The notes: generated from the sequence alone by a model not told the origin. A stretch of DNA of 64,000 bases from Prevotella lacticifex (GCF_019973375.1 NZ_BPTV01000001.1:1054001-1118000), one strand, 5' to 3'; counted from the stretch's first letter, positions 36,097-45,516 are shown. Program-made: numbers and translations.

Positions 36097-36285
36097 ATCG
36101 ATAATGAACAGAACGAAATCGTGATATTCCAGAATGGGGGCAGCGAAACCCTGAAAACTGTGTGCTGGGCACTCGGAAATCGGTTGCCGGAATTCCTGGA
36201 ATATATAGCGAAAGATTAGTAAAAATCATCAAAATCTCCTGGATTTAGGTCCCTGTTTTTGGGTTTAAATAGGTTGATTTTCATT

Positions 36286-36320
36286 GAGCCGTTGTTGGAA
36301 AAACCAGCAGCGGCTCTTTT
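36286..36320 (+). terminator. Rho-independent terminator after the Xyn10C-like gene
   Basis: GAGCCGTTGTTGG (36286-36298) pairs with CCAGCAGCGGCTC (36304-36316) through 13 pairs, two of them G-U, around an AAAAA loop; TTTT follows. It ends the first SusC/D operon. Confidence 0.85.
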
Positions 36321-36440
36321 GAATGCCATTGGAAAAAGGTTTGAATGCAGTTTTTGTTTGTTTCATGACATCCGTAATACGCTGTTATTAAGTAAGTTAA
36401 ATTAATGAGACAAAATCAAACGAATATGAAACACTGTTTG

Positions 36441-36472
36441 TTGCGTTGTTTCAATGAGTTGATGTAACTTTG
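36441..36472 (+). promoter_or_regulatory. Promoter of the second SusC-SusD operon, with long leader
   Basis: -7 TAACTTTG (36465-36472) and TTG at 36441-36443, 21 nt upstream. The leader to the ATG at 36679 is about 200 nt and contains small hairpins (AACC/GGTT 36485-36496; GTCTG/CAGAC 36500-36517). Confidence 0.7.
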
Positions 36473-36678
36473 CAATTGTAACTAAACCGCAAGGTTGTTG
36501 TCTGCCTAACGACAGACTCAATAATAACTAACATATCAACAAACGAATCATACCAATACTAAGCCTGACTGGTGAAACATTTCGAACAGATAGTAAAGCT
36601 TGTCGCGCCGCGTATTCAATGATAAATAAAATACTATAATAATTAATAAACCACTTATCCAACTTAATTACCAAGACT

Positions 36679-39600
36679 ATGAACCTACGATTAAGTAAAA
36701 CGACCTTGATGGCCGGACTGTTGGTATCAGGAGGAGTGCTCTACTCGCCAGGCATCTTTGCCTCATCAGTGGAGAACATGGAATCCGTTCAACAGCAGAC
36801 CACGAAGAAAGTAAAGGGAACAGTCAGCGACCCCACAGGAACCCTGATTGGAGCCACAGTCATCGAAAAAGGTACCCAGAACGGTACCGTTACGGACCTT
36901 GATGGAAACTTCGAATTAAACGTTAAACCAGGTGCGACGCTTGTAATCTCGTATGTCGGTCACGTCACTAAAGAAGTTGTTGTCGGCCAAAAGAATGAGA
37001 TTAATGTCAGTCTCGCTGAGGAAGGCACAAACCTTAACGACGTTGTCGTCATCGGTTACGGTACCCAGCGGCGTGAGGCCGTCACGGGTTCTGTGGCTAA
37101 CGTCAAAGGCGATCTGCTGCGTGAGGTCCCTGGTTCCGATGTCAGCCAGGCCCTTCAAGGCCGTATCGCCGGTGTGGAGATGGCCCAGTCGTCGTCAAAA
37201 CCGGGTGCGTCGATGCAGATCCGTATTCGTGGAACACGCTCTCTTACAGCCAGTAACGACCCGCTTATCGTCCTCGACGGTATTCCTTTTGCCGGCTCTC
37301 TGAATGATATCGACCCGAACAATATCAAGTCGATGGACATCCTCAAGGATGCTTCAGCCACAGCCATCTATGGTAGCCGTGGTGCCAATGGTGTCATCAT
37401 TATTACAACGTATAAAGGTTATACCGAACAGCGTCCTACAGTAACATATAACGGCTACGTCGGCTTCAAAACCCTTTTCCACCGTTACCCGATGATGAAC
37501 GCCGAGGAGTTTACCAAACTTCGCAACTATGCCAACAAATTCCAGTATGGTGCCGACGAGAAACCTTATGGTGAGGAAGGCGCTGTGGATATCGACTGGC
37601 AGGACAAGCTCTTCCGTACGGGCATGACGACGAACCAGGACGTCGGTGTCAGCGGTGGCAGCAAGACGGGCAGCTATAACTTCGGCCTGGCTTACTATCG
37701 CGATGAGTCCGTAATCCCATTGCAGAACTTCAACCGCTACTCAATGCATGCCGCTATCGACCAGGAGCTCGGCAAGTGGTTCAAGGTCGGTGTCAGCACG
37801 AACACCAACTACAGTGTGACCAACGGAGCCGACATCAGCATATATAACACGCTGAGTATGACGCCAATAGCCAACCCGTACAACGCTGACGGAACGATGA
37901 AGGCGCGCGTCAGCATGGCCAACGACGACCAGTGGGTTTACACAAAGAAGTCGCTCGAGGACCTCGGCAGCAGCTTCAAGGACCAGACCAAGGCTTTCGG
38001 TACCTATAATAACTTCTACGGCGAATTCAAGTTCCCATGGGTCGACGGCCTCAAATACCGTATGAACCTCGGCCTTAACTACCGCAACAGCGACTACGGC
38101 AACTATGTCGGTCAGGGCGTATTCTCAAATACGGATAACTCAAAGTCGCATGCTACCGACCGTACTCAGAACACAACTAACTGGGCCATAGAGCATATGC
38201 TTACCTACGACCACACGTGGGGCAAGCACACCATCAACGCTGTAGCCCTCTACTCGGCTGAGCAGACGACCTTCCGGCAGCGGTATATCTCCGGTCTGGA
38301 CATCCCTAACGATGCTTTCCAGTTCTATAATATGGGACAGGCCGCCAACATCACCGTCGATCCGGGTGCTCAGGCATACTATAAGGCAGGACTCGTCTCC
38401 TACATGGGACGTGTAATGTACAACTACGACGACCGTTACATGGCAAGTGTGGCTTTCCGTTCCGACGGTTCCTCACGCCTTGCCGAGGGTCATCGCTGGC
38501 ACACATATCCTGCTGTCTCTTTGGGTTGGAACATCTCCAGAGAGAAATTCATGCAGTCGGTGAAGTGGATTGACAACCTGAAACTCAGAGTCGGATACGG
38601 TGAAACCTCTAACCAGAGTGTGAACCCATACCAGACCCTTGGTACTCTGTCTACCCGTCCTTATAACTTCGGAACAACCTATGCTACAGGCTATTACGTT
38701 TCGACTCTCCCGAACTCCGAACTCGGATGGGAATATTCCAAGACTTGGAACTTCGGTCTTGACTTCAGCCTCTGGAACGGACGCCTCTCAGGAACAGCCG
38801 AATACTACATCACGAATACCAACGACCTGCTGATGAGCGTCAACTTGCCTGCAACAGGCGGTGTGTCGAGTTATATGGCAAACATCGGTAAGACAAAGAA
38901 CTACGGATTCGAGCTCTCGCTCAACGGAAAAATCATCGAGAACCTTAATGGATGGTCATGGGAAGCCGGTCTGAACTTCTACACTAACCATAACGAGATT
39001 ACCGAGCTGGCAACGGCCGACGGTACCGATGAGGCCAACTGGTGGTTCAAGGGCCATCCTATCAATGTCATATACGACTACCAGAAGATTGGTATCTGGC
39101 AGAGCGACGAAGAAGCTATCCGCCAGGTGGCCGAACCGGGTGGCAATGCCGGAATGATAAAGATTAAGTATAACGGAACTTATGAGGCCGACGGAGTGAC
39201 ACCTACCCGTCAGTACAGTGCTGCCGACCGTCAGATAATGAAGGTCGATCCTGACTGGGAAGGCGGATTCAACACCCGTGTGGCTTGGAAGAATATCGAC
39301 CTTAGCGTCGTGGGTTCGTTCAAGCACGGTGGCACCCTCATATCCACCATCTACGGCTCACAGGGATACCTGAACATGCTCACCGGACGCCGCAACAACA
39401 TCAAAGTGAACTACTGGACAGAGGACAATCCTACCAACGACTATCCAAAACCAGGTGGCGTCGAGAGCAGCAACAACCCTAAATATGGTAACTCGCTCGG
39501 ATATTTCAGTGCTTCATATCTCAAAGTACGCACCATCACACTGGGCTACAACTTCGATGAGAAGTTCATCAAGAAGCTCGGTATGACCAAGGCTCGTGTC

Positions 39601-39792
39601 TACTTCACCGTCCAGAACCCATTCGTACTCTTCTCGCCGTATCACGATGAGTCGAAGATGGACCCTGAAACAAACTCCTACGGTAATGAAAACCAGGCTG
39701 TTAACTCGTTCTACAAGTCCCGTCTGCTTGTCGTCGGATACAACACTCCGTCTACTCGCAACTGGCTGTTCGGATTAAATCTCACCTTCTAA
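36679..39792 (+). CDS. SusC/RagA-family TonB-linked outer-membrane transporter (xylan locus, pair 2)
   Basis: 1037 aa. Long N-terminal signal region (about 1-29, GIFASS), then a Gln/Thr-rich linker, carboxypeptidase-like domain (about 45-115, KGTVSDPTGTLIGATV), TNLNDVVVIGYGTQRREAVTG, plug motif DASATAIYGSRGANGVIIITT, and a barrel ending GLNLTF. It forms an import pair with the SusD 12 nt downstream. By its position in the xylan region I infer a xylan oligomer ligand; it would correspond to XusA. Confidence 0.94.
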   Translation: MNLRLSKTTLMAGLLVSGGVLYSPGIFASSVENMESVQQQTTKKVKGTVSDPTGTLIGATVIEKGTQNGTVTDLDGNFELNVKPGATLVISYVGHVTKEVVVGQKNEINVSLAEEGTNLNDVVVIGYGTQRREAVTGSVANVKGDLLREVPGSDVSQALQGRIAGVEMAQSSSKPGASMQIRIRGTRSLTASNDPLIVLDGIPFAGSLNDIDPNNIKSMDILKDASATAIYGSRGANGVIIITTYKGYTEQRPTVTYNGYVGFKTLFHRYPMMNAEEFTKLRNYANKFQYGADEKPYGEEGAVDIDWQDKLFRTGMTTNQDVGVSGGSKTGSYNFGLAYYRDESVIPLQNFNRYSMHAAIDQELGKWFKVGVSTNTNYSVTNGADISIYNTLSMTPIANPYNADGTMKARVSMANDDQWVYTKKSLEDLGSSFKDQTKAFGTYNNFYGEFKFPWVDGLKYRMNLGLNYRNSDYGNYVGQGVFSNTDNSKSHATDRTQNTTNWAIEHMLTYDHTWGKHTINAVALYSAEQTTFRQRYISGLDIPNDAFQFYNMGQAANITVDPGAQAYYKAGLVSYMGRVMYNYDDRYMASVAFRSDGSSRLAEGHRWHTYPAVSLGWNISREKFMQSVKWIDNLKLRVGYGETSNQSVNPYQTLGTLSTRPYNFGTTYATGYYVSTLPNSELGWEYSKTWNFGLDFSLWNGRLSGTAEYYITNTNDLLMSVNLPATGGVSSYMANIGKTKNYGFELSLNGKIIENLNGWSWEAGLNFYTNHNEITELATADGTDEANWWFKGHPINVIYDYQKIGIWQSDEEAIRQVAEPGGNAGMIKIKYNGTYEADGVTPTRQYSAADRQIMKVDPDWEGGFNTRVAWKNIDLSVVGSFKHGGTLISTIYGSQGYLNMLTGRRNNIKVNYWTEDNPTNDYPKPGGVESSNNPKYGNSLGYFSASYLKVRTITLGYNFDEKFIKKLGMTKARVYFTVQNPFVLFSPYHDESKMDPETNSYGNENQAVNSFYKSRLLVVGYNTPSTRNWLFGLNLTF

Positions 39793-39804
39793 CTTGCACT
39801 AACA

Positions 39805-41781
39805 ATGAAAAAGATACATACAAACAAAATAATTCTTGGAGCATTGGCTGCCGGACTTATGTTCAGCAGTTGCAACAATGTTCTCGATGAGGTCAACCGC
39901 GAGACCTTCACCCCAGGCTACTTTAAGACCGAGAAGGGTGTTGAGGGCGGAGTAACCTCCCTGTACGCCAACCTTCGTAACCTCTGGGGCAATGGCTACT
40001 GGCTCATTGCCAACGAAACAGGTACTGACGAATATACCTTCGGCCATGGCGGCAACGGTAACGATAAGCCTATCGACATGTCGGGCAACGGAGTCCTCGA
40101 TGCCACCAACTGCCGTGCTGATGTGCTGTGGAACAATGCTTTCTCCGACATCAACACAGCCAACGGAGTTATAGAGAACGGTTCCGAAGCCGGCGTCAGC
40201 GAGTCGCTCTTGGCCGAGGCCCACTTCTTCAGAGCCCACGATTACTTCTGGCTTGTCCAGACTTTCGGCGGCGTTCCTCTCGATCTTGGCTCGGGCGAGC
40301 TAAAGTTCAACACCAATGCCACACGCATTTCGACACGTAATACGGTCCCGGAAGTATATACCAAGGCTATCTTCCCCGACCTCCTCGAGGCTCTCAACAA
40401 CCTGCCCGACAACCCCCGCATCACCGGTGGACTGACCAAGACGGCTGCCCGTCTGCTCCTGTCGAAGGCCTATCTCACCTACGGATGGTGGCTTGAGAAC
40501 CCCAACGACATCCCTACCTACCCCGAATGTGCACGCACAGATCCTGACGGTCATGATGCCACATGGTACTATCAGCAGGCCTACAACATTGCTACAGAGG
40601 CCATTAACAATCCTGGTCCGTTCAAGCTCCAGAAGTCGTTCTACCTCGTAAACGTAGGCAGCAACGACCGAAACTCCGAGATTGTGCTTTATGCCGACCA
40701 TACCGAGAGCAGCAACTACTACGACGGCGGCACCAACTTCGACTGGGCCAACGGTAATGCTCCGGGCAACTTCGCACGTTGGATGTGCCGTTGGGACTAC
40801 ACGTTCCTTGAGTCTTCCTCGTCGCCAACGACATGGACAAAGTTCCGCTCCGTACAGCGTGAGGCCGTCCAGGGCAAGGACCGTCCTTGGAAAGAAATGG
40901 CTACACCTCAGGAAGTTATGAAGGTGGCCTTCACGAACAAGACCGTCGACTCGCGTTTTGATGGCACATTCGCTTATCAGTTCCGCGGCAACTGGGACAA
41001 GTCGGGAGCCAACAGCGAGAACGGTCAGCCGCTTGTGGCCTACAACGCCAATATGCTGCCTGTCCATGCCGGCGACTCTATCCTGACGTTTGTCGACAGC
41101 GATGAGGGCATCACCTATCCTTCGAGCAGCGACAACGGCGGTGCCGGACAGAGTAATGTCGGTGCCGGATGGCTGCCGGGACGTGCCGACTGGGTGGTAG
41201 GACCATCGGCTATCAGCCGCTATAAGTATCTGAACCTCTGGAAGAACGGTATCTACCGCACCGACAACGGCAATGGTCTCGGCCGTCCTAACGGCGACAG
41301 CCCGCGTCCTTACCCGGTGCTGAAATTCTCGGAACTCTACTTCATTGCTGCTGAGGCTGCCGTGAAACTGAATATGAACACTGAGGCCCGCAACCTCATC
41401 AATGTCATCAGGGCCCGTGCCGGTGTGTGGACCTACGACAACAACCGCGACAGGGTGAAGAACGTCGACCACAGTGCTGAGATGGTTGCTGCCACACCGC
41501 AGACCATCACAATCGACTACATCCTCGATGAGCGTGAGCGCGAGTTCTTCGGCGAAGGCTACCGCTGGACCGACCTCGTGCGCACACAGAAGTGGGCCGA
41601 GAGAGCACACACCTATACCATTGCCGGTTACGGTGCAGGCGACCACACTCCTCAGGTAATTACGCGTACGATAACAAAGAACGACTATCTGCGCCCGATA
41701 CCACAGTCGCAGCTCGACGCTATGAGCATGCCGGAGGACCAGAAGATGGCTTTCCAGAATCCGGCTTACAGAAATAAGTAA
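39805..41781 (+). CDS. SusD/RagB-family surface lipoprotein (xylan locus, pair 2)
   Basis: 658 aa with lipobox FSSC (Cys23) followed by NNVLDEVNRE. Larger than the first SusD (581 aa). C-terminal RagB-like DEREREFFGEGYRWTDLVR and the ending PIPQSQLDAM...FQNPAYRNK typical of SusD. Partner of the SusC immediately upstream. A hairpin (41809-41846) separates it from GH3. Confidence 0.94.
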   Translation: MKKIHTNKIILGALAAGLMFSSCNNVLDEVNRETFTPGYFKTEKGVEGGVTSLYANLRNLWGNGYWLIANETGTDEYTFGHGGNGNDKPIDMSGNGVLDATNCRADVLWNNAFSDINTANGVIENGSEAGVSESLLAEAHFFRAHDYFWLVQTFGGVPLDLGSGELKFNTNATRISTRNTVPEVYTKAIFPDLLEALNNLPDNPRITGGLTKTAARLLLSKAYLTYGWWLENPNDIPTYPECARTDPDGHDATWYYQQAYNIATEAINNPGPFKLQKSFYLVNVGSNDRNSEIVLYADHTESSNYYDGGTNFDWANGNAPGNFARWMCRWDYTFLESSSSPTTWTKFRSVQREAVQGKDRPWKEMATPQEVMKVAFTNKTVDSRFDGTFAYQFRGNWDKSGANSENGQPLVAYNANMLPVHAGDSILTFVDSDEGITYPSSSDNGGAGQSNVGAGWLPGRADWVVGPSAISRYKYLNLWKNGIYRTDNGNGLGRPNGDSPRPYPVLKFSELYFIAAEAAVKLNMNTEARNLINVIRARAGVWTYDNNRDRVKNVDHSAEMVAATPQTITIDYILDEREREFFGEGYRWTDLVRTQKWAERAHTYTIAGYGAGDHTPQVITRTITKNDYLRPIPQSQLDAMSMPEDQKMAFQNPAYRNK

Positions 41782-41808
41782 TCATCATTCGGACAATTAG
41801 ATATCTTC

Positions 41809-41855
41809 GGCTGTACCAATGTTGAGAAATCAGCAGGGGTGCAGCCCTTTTCTTT
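41809..41855 (+). terminator. Hairpin with T-rich tail between SusD and GH3
   Basis: GGCTGTACC (41809-41817) pairs with GGTGCAGCC (41838-41846, one G-U), followed by CTTTTCTTT. It may end or attenuate the SusC/D transcript before GH3. Confidence 0.55.
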
Positions 41856-41875
41856 GATGCTAAAATCCTTAGTTT

Positions 41876-43999
41876 ATGGAAAATACAACGAAATCGAAAA
41901 ATACGGTCGGCGGTTCTAAAGACTTCGCCCGTAAGGCCCGTGAGCTTATAGCCATGATGACACGTGAGGAGAAAGTGTCGCAGCTGATGAACGCCACTCC
42001 CGGTATTCCACGTCTCGGCATTCCTCCCTACGACTACTGGAACGAGGCCCTCCACGGCGTGGCGCGCTCCGGTGTGGCTACGGTCTTTCCCGAGCCGATA
42101 GGCCTTGCGGCTTGCTTCAACCCCTCACTAATAGAGAAGATGGCCGACGCCATTGCCACGGAGGGACGTGCCAAGTATGCCATAGCACGGCGTAACGGCA
42201 ACTACGCACGCTTCACCGGCCTCACCTACTGGTCGCCGAACGTTAATATCTTCCGCGATCCGCGGTGGGGCAGGGGAATGGAAACCTACGGCGAGGACCC
42301 GTTCCTCTCCGGTGTGATGGGCACAGCGTTCGTCCGCGGTCTCCAGGGCGACGACCCTACATATCTTAAAGCCGCTGCCACCGCCAAGCACTTCGCTGTC
42401 CACTCCGGTCCGGAGGCCACACGCCATGAGGCCGACGTGCACCCCTCGCGCCACGATCTGTGGGAGACTTACCTCCCGGCGTTCCGTATGCTTGTCCGCG
42501 ACGGCCATGTCGAGGCCGTCATGAGCGCCTATAACCGCCTGTATGGTGAGAGCTGCTCGGCGAGCCGACTTCTCCTGACAGATATCCTGAGGAAAGAGTG
42601 GGGGTTCAAAGGCCATATCACCTCCGACGACGGGGCCATCGCCGACATCACTTCCGGCCATCACCTTGCCGACAGCGAGGCCGAGGGCGACGCCATAGCC
42701 CTGCACGCCGGGGCCAATCTTGAATGCGGAAATGCCTACCGGCACCTTGGCGAGGCCATAGCGAAAGGATACGTCAAGGAGTCGGACATCGACGAAGCCC
42801 TCTTCTATCCTCTCCTGACGCGCTTGAAACTCGGAATCCTTCTGCCCGACGACGACTGCCCATATAACAATATTCCCCAGAGCGAGATATGCAGCGACGA
42901 CCACCAGCGGCTCGCCGTCGAGACAGCCCGCGAGAGTATGGTGCTGCTGAAGAACGACGGTGCGCTCCCGCTCGACAAGAATATCCACACACTCTACGTC
43001 ACAGGTCCTGGGGCGAGCGACGCCTTCTGGATGATGGGCAACTACTATGGCATTGGCCGTCACTACACGACGTATCTCCAAGGCATTGCCTCTAAGGTCA
43101 GCGCGGGCACTGCTCTCAACTTCCGACCCGGCGTCATGGAGTCGGCACCGACGACAAACACTATCAACTATGCCCTCGATGAGGCCGCGATGGCCGATGC
43201 CGTAATCGTCGTTATGGGCAACTGCGGAAATCTCGAAGGCGAAGAGGGCGAGGCCATCGACTCCGTATCGAGTGGTGACAGGCTCACGCTCACACTGCCC
43301 GACAGCCAGATGGATTATCTGCGCGATATCTGTGGCCGTAAGCGAGGAAAGGTTATCGTCGTACTCACCGGCGGAGGACCCATCGATATGCGGGAGATCA
43401 GTGAGCTGGCAGATGCCGTCGTCATGGCGTGGTATCCCGGTCAGGAGGGCGGACAGGCCCTTGCCGACCTGCTCTTCGGCGATGCCGACTTCTCCGGACG
43501 GCTGCCGGTGACGTTCCCTACTGATGTCGACAAACTGCCGTCGTTCGATGATTACTCGATGATGGGCAGGACTTATAAGTACATGACCGACAATATCTTC
43601 TATCCTTTCGGCTATGGTCTCAGCTATGGCCGGGTGGTTTATAGAGGTGCCACGGCCGTGCGCAAGGGCGACGATGTAGTGGTTGAGGTCGAACTGAAGA
43701 ACGAAGGTGAGGCGACAGTTAACGAGACGGTACAGGTGTATGTCTCAGTTCCCGGTGCCGGATCCACTGCTCCGCTATCCCAGTTGGTGGCTTTCGAGCG
43801 TGAGGCGGTTCAGTCTGGTGAGAGCAAGAGGGTCTGGATTGACGTACCCATAGACCGTTTTATGACTGTTCAGGACGATGGTTCTTCGGTGCTCCTTGCC
43901 GGCAAGTATGTCGTAAGTGTGGGTGGGGCTGCACCCTCGCGCCGTTCGGAGGAATTGGGCGTAAGTATGGCGCATGCAGAACTGACGATTTGGAATTAG
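41876..43999 (+). CDS. GH3 glycoside hydrolase (beta-xylosidase type), no signal peptide
   Basis: 707 aa. Two-domain GH3 with C-terminal Fn3-like domain (about 615-705). Nucleophile Asp251 in TSDDGAI; KHFAVHSGPEATRH (171-184) is the substrate-binding segment of xylosidase-type members; YWNEALHGVAR near the N-terminus is typical of GH3 xylosidases. The N-terminus (MENTTKSKN) is polar, so the enzyme is predicted cytoplasmic. It would hydrolyse xylobiose or other imported oligomers together with the GH43. P. bryantii has several GH3 enzymes of differing specificity (from memory), so xylose as product is likely but not certain. Confidence 0.9.
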   Translation: MENTTKSKNTVGGSKDFARKARELIAMMTREEKVSQLMNATPGIPRLGIPPYDYWNEALHGVARSGVATVFPEPIGLAACFNPSLIEKMADAIATEGRAKYAIARRNGNYARFTGLTYWSPNVNIFRDPRWGRGMETYGEDPFLSGVMGTAFVRGLQGDDPTYLKAAATAKHFAVHSGPEATRHEADVHPSRHDLWETYLPAFRMLVRDGHVEAVMSAYNRLYGESCSASRLLLTDILRKEWGFKGHITSDDGAIADITSGHHLADSEAEGDAIALHAGANLECGNAYRHLGEAIAKGYVKESDIDEALFYPLLTRLKLGILLPDDDCPYNNIPQSEICSDDHQRLAVETARESMVLLKNDGALPLDKNIHTLYVTGPGASDAFWMMGNYYGIGRHYTTYLQGIASKVSAGTALNFRPGVMESAPTTNTINYALDEAAMADAVIVVMGNCGNLEGEEGEAIDSVSSGDRLTLTLPDSQMDYLRDICGRKRGKVIVVLTGGGPIDMREISELADAVVMAWYPGQEGGQALADLLFGDADFSGRLPVTFPTDVDKLPSFDDYSMMGRTYKYMTDNIFYPFGYGLSYGRVVYRGATAVRKGDDVVVEVELKNEGEATVNETVQVYVSVPGAGSTAPLSQLVAFEREAVQSGESKRVWIDVPIDRFMTVQDDGSSVLLAGKYVVSVGGAAPSRRSEELGVSMAHAELTIWN

Positions 44000-44173
44000 T
44001 CGTCGGCATAGTGCTTGTTCCGTCTTGAATCGGAAAGGCATGTCACATCGCCTTCGTTTTAATATCATACCGTTGTCCTCAAGTCGTCCATCCCATCGGA
44101 GTACAGTACATTTGCGTCCCGGTGACGATGGGCGATGATGCCTTTTGCAGAGTGAGTGGATTGGCAGTAGGCG

Positions 44174-44372
44174 TAAGAATATTTCGCAATAAAGAGTAAA
44201 ATGAACCAGCTTTGTAACTCCTTGATATTCAAGCGGGTACTCATACATGCCATTTTGCGTTCTAAAACGGTCCGTTTCGGACTCTAAAACGGTTCGTTTC
44301 AGGATGCGAAACGGGCCGTTTGGGAACGCGAAACGGCCTGTATTGGAATGCTGTTAAGATTTTTCGCACCTG
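44174..44372 (-). repeat. Palindromic intergenic repeat, copy D (inverted)
   Basis: Reverse complement of copies A-C: CATGCCATTTTGCGTTC (44247-44263) matches the inverted right flank, then four palindrome units (44264-44340), then ATTGGAATGCTGTTAAG and TTTCGCACCT, which is the inverted left flank GGTGCGAAA of copy A. It lies beyond the terminator of the minus-strand gene at 44800, in that gene's orientation. Confidence 0.82.
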
Positions 44373-44481
44373 ACTTCGTCAATGCGTCACTCCAAATTAT
44401 AGTACATGGCTGATGCGATTGATATCCATACGTACGATGGTTTGGCACTTATTCTTTTCTGACAAAAACCGTATAAAACCT

Positions 44482-44541
44482 CTTGCGCTTGCAATGGGCT
44501 GTGCCCATTGTGCCTTCGTTCCTCAGGCTTGCAATCGCAAG
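44482..44541. other. Candidate structured element with a three-way junction
   Basis: Outer arms CTTGCGCTTGCAA (44482-44494) and TTGCAATCGCAAG (44529-44541) pair at 12 of 13 positions. They enclose hairpin TGGGC-TGT-GCCCA (44495-44507) and hairpin GCCT-9 nt-AGGC (44512-44528). No coding frame or promoter explains it. It could be an intergenic repeat seen elsewhere in the genome or a small RNA; the strand is unknown. Confidence 0.45.
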
Positions 44542-44671
44542 TAAAACCTGCTAAACCGCTGATGCCGTGAAGTCCACACGGATCCTGGGATTAGAATGAG
44601 GTTGTGGGTTGATGTACTGTGAGGTAATAAAAAAGGCAAAACGTCCGGTACATTGAGCGTTTTGACAATAA

Positions 44672-44720
44672 CAAAAAAACGATCATTGCCACTCCATTGA
44701 TTGGGATGGCGATGATCGTT
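44672..44720 (-). terminator. Terminator of the secreted-protein gene at 44800-45465
   Basis: AACGATCATTGCCA and TGGCGATGATCGTT form a 14-bp stem (44679-44692, 44707-44720) with one G-U or mismatch. On the minus strand the stem is followed by a T run (44673-44678 is AAAAAA on plus). Confidence 0.85.
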
Positions 44721-44799
44721 CTTCTTCTATGTTGCTGTTGCAAAGTTGAATGTCGTCAGCAGTGTGGCTTTGTAGTCGATTCCGACTTTATGTCTTTGT

Positions 44800-45465
44800 C
44801 TAATAATATTCAGGTCGGATATAGTTGGTGTTCAGTATGCTGACGAACGTGTTCGCGAGGTTGATGCAGTCGGCGTTGGCATTGATGAACGCCTTGCTCC
44901 AAACCTTGTTGTTGCCGTTGTCGGTCAGTGGTGCTACACCTTTCACAGGCAGCCATATAGCTCCATACGATGGCTCTACTTTCTGTCCGAAGGGTGCTGT
45001 GTTGACATACTTGTTTACCTTCATAGTCACCACAAGCTTACACGGCATGATGTCGATAGTCATGCTTCCGTAGGCGTCTATCGACATTGCGAAAGCCATA
45101 TTGCCGTCGCTGTAGAGGATTTTCGGTGCTACCGTTTTTATCACTACGTGCTCTGCCGACGATGCTGAGTAGTCAATCTGCCGCTCAGTGCGCCGTTGGT
45201 CGGCGAACATCCTTATGCAGTCGTATATCGACGCGATATACAACGAGTCGCTGGCGGGAATGTTAAACGTGTAGCAGATGTTGCTATCTTTATCGAGATG
45301 CCCCTGCTTGACGATGTTCTCGGCCCATCGCTTTGTGTTCGCCTTTGCACCATTGAAAGCCTCTGCTGTTGCGTTTATCTCCTTGGCGTCGAATTTTGTC
45401 TGTCCCATAGCGGATATAGCTGTGAGACAGACAATTGTAATGAATAGTATTTTCTTTAAGTTCAT
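44800..45465 (-). CDS. Secreted protein of unknown function (DUF4468-like)
   Basis: 221 aa with signal peptide (1-22, AISAMGQ). The body resembles DUF4468-type Bacteroidetes proteins (a beta-rich stretch with YSDGNMAFAMSIDAYGSMTIDIMPCKLVVTMKV), but I am not certain of the assignment. It begins 51 nt after mannose-6-phosphate isomerase and ends at a strong terminator, so it may be transcribed with the AraC-isomerase pair. Function unknown. Confidence 0.72.
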   Translation of the reverse strand: MNLKKILFITIVCLTAISAMGQTKFDAKEINATAEAFNGAKANTKRWAENIVKQGHLDKDSNICYTFNIPASDSLYIASIYDCIRMFADQRRTERQIDYSASSAEHVVIKTVAPKILYSDGNMAFAMSIDAYGSMTIDIMPCKLVVTMKVNKYVNTAPFGQKVEPSYGAIWLPVKGVAPLTDNGNNKVWSKAFINANADCINLANTFVSILNTNYIRPEYY

Positions 45466-45480
45466 TGTTCTGCAATTGCT

Positions 45481-45500
45481 TTATGCCTTTGCGGGCATAA
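45481..45500 (-). terminator. Hairpin between manA and the secreted-protein gene
   Basis: TTATGCC-6 nt-GGCATAA, perfect 7-bp stem. There is no T tract, so it may be an intra-operon processing hairpin rather than a terminator. Confidence 0.35.
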
Positions 45501-45516
45501 TCGTTTGTTGCATTAT

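Larger units (their letters stand above)
36097..36678. other. 582-bp intergenic region between the two SusC/D operons
   Basis: It contains the terminator (36286-36320), the second SusC promoter (36441-36472) and a leader of about 200 nt. 36097-36285 and 36321-36440 show nothing I recognise. Confidence 0.6.
44000..44799. other. 800-bp region between convergent GH3 and the secreted-protein gene
   Basis: It holds repeat copy D (44174-44372), the structured element at 44482-44541 and the minus-strand terminator at 44672-44720. In 44000-44173 there are open frames on minus but none with promoter or family features, so I leave it unassigned. Confidence 0.6.

Noticed and set aside
44065..44253. 62-codon minus-strand frame between GH3 and repeat D
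   Set aside because: No recognised family or promoter, and it runs into the repeat flank; could be a decayed remnant, not supportable.
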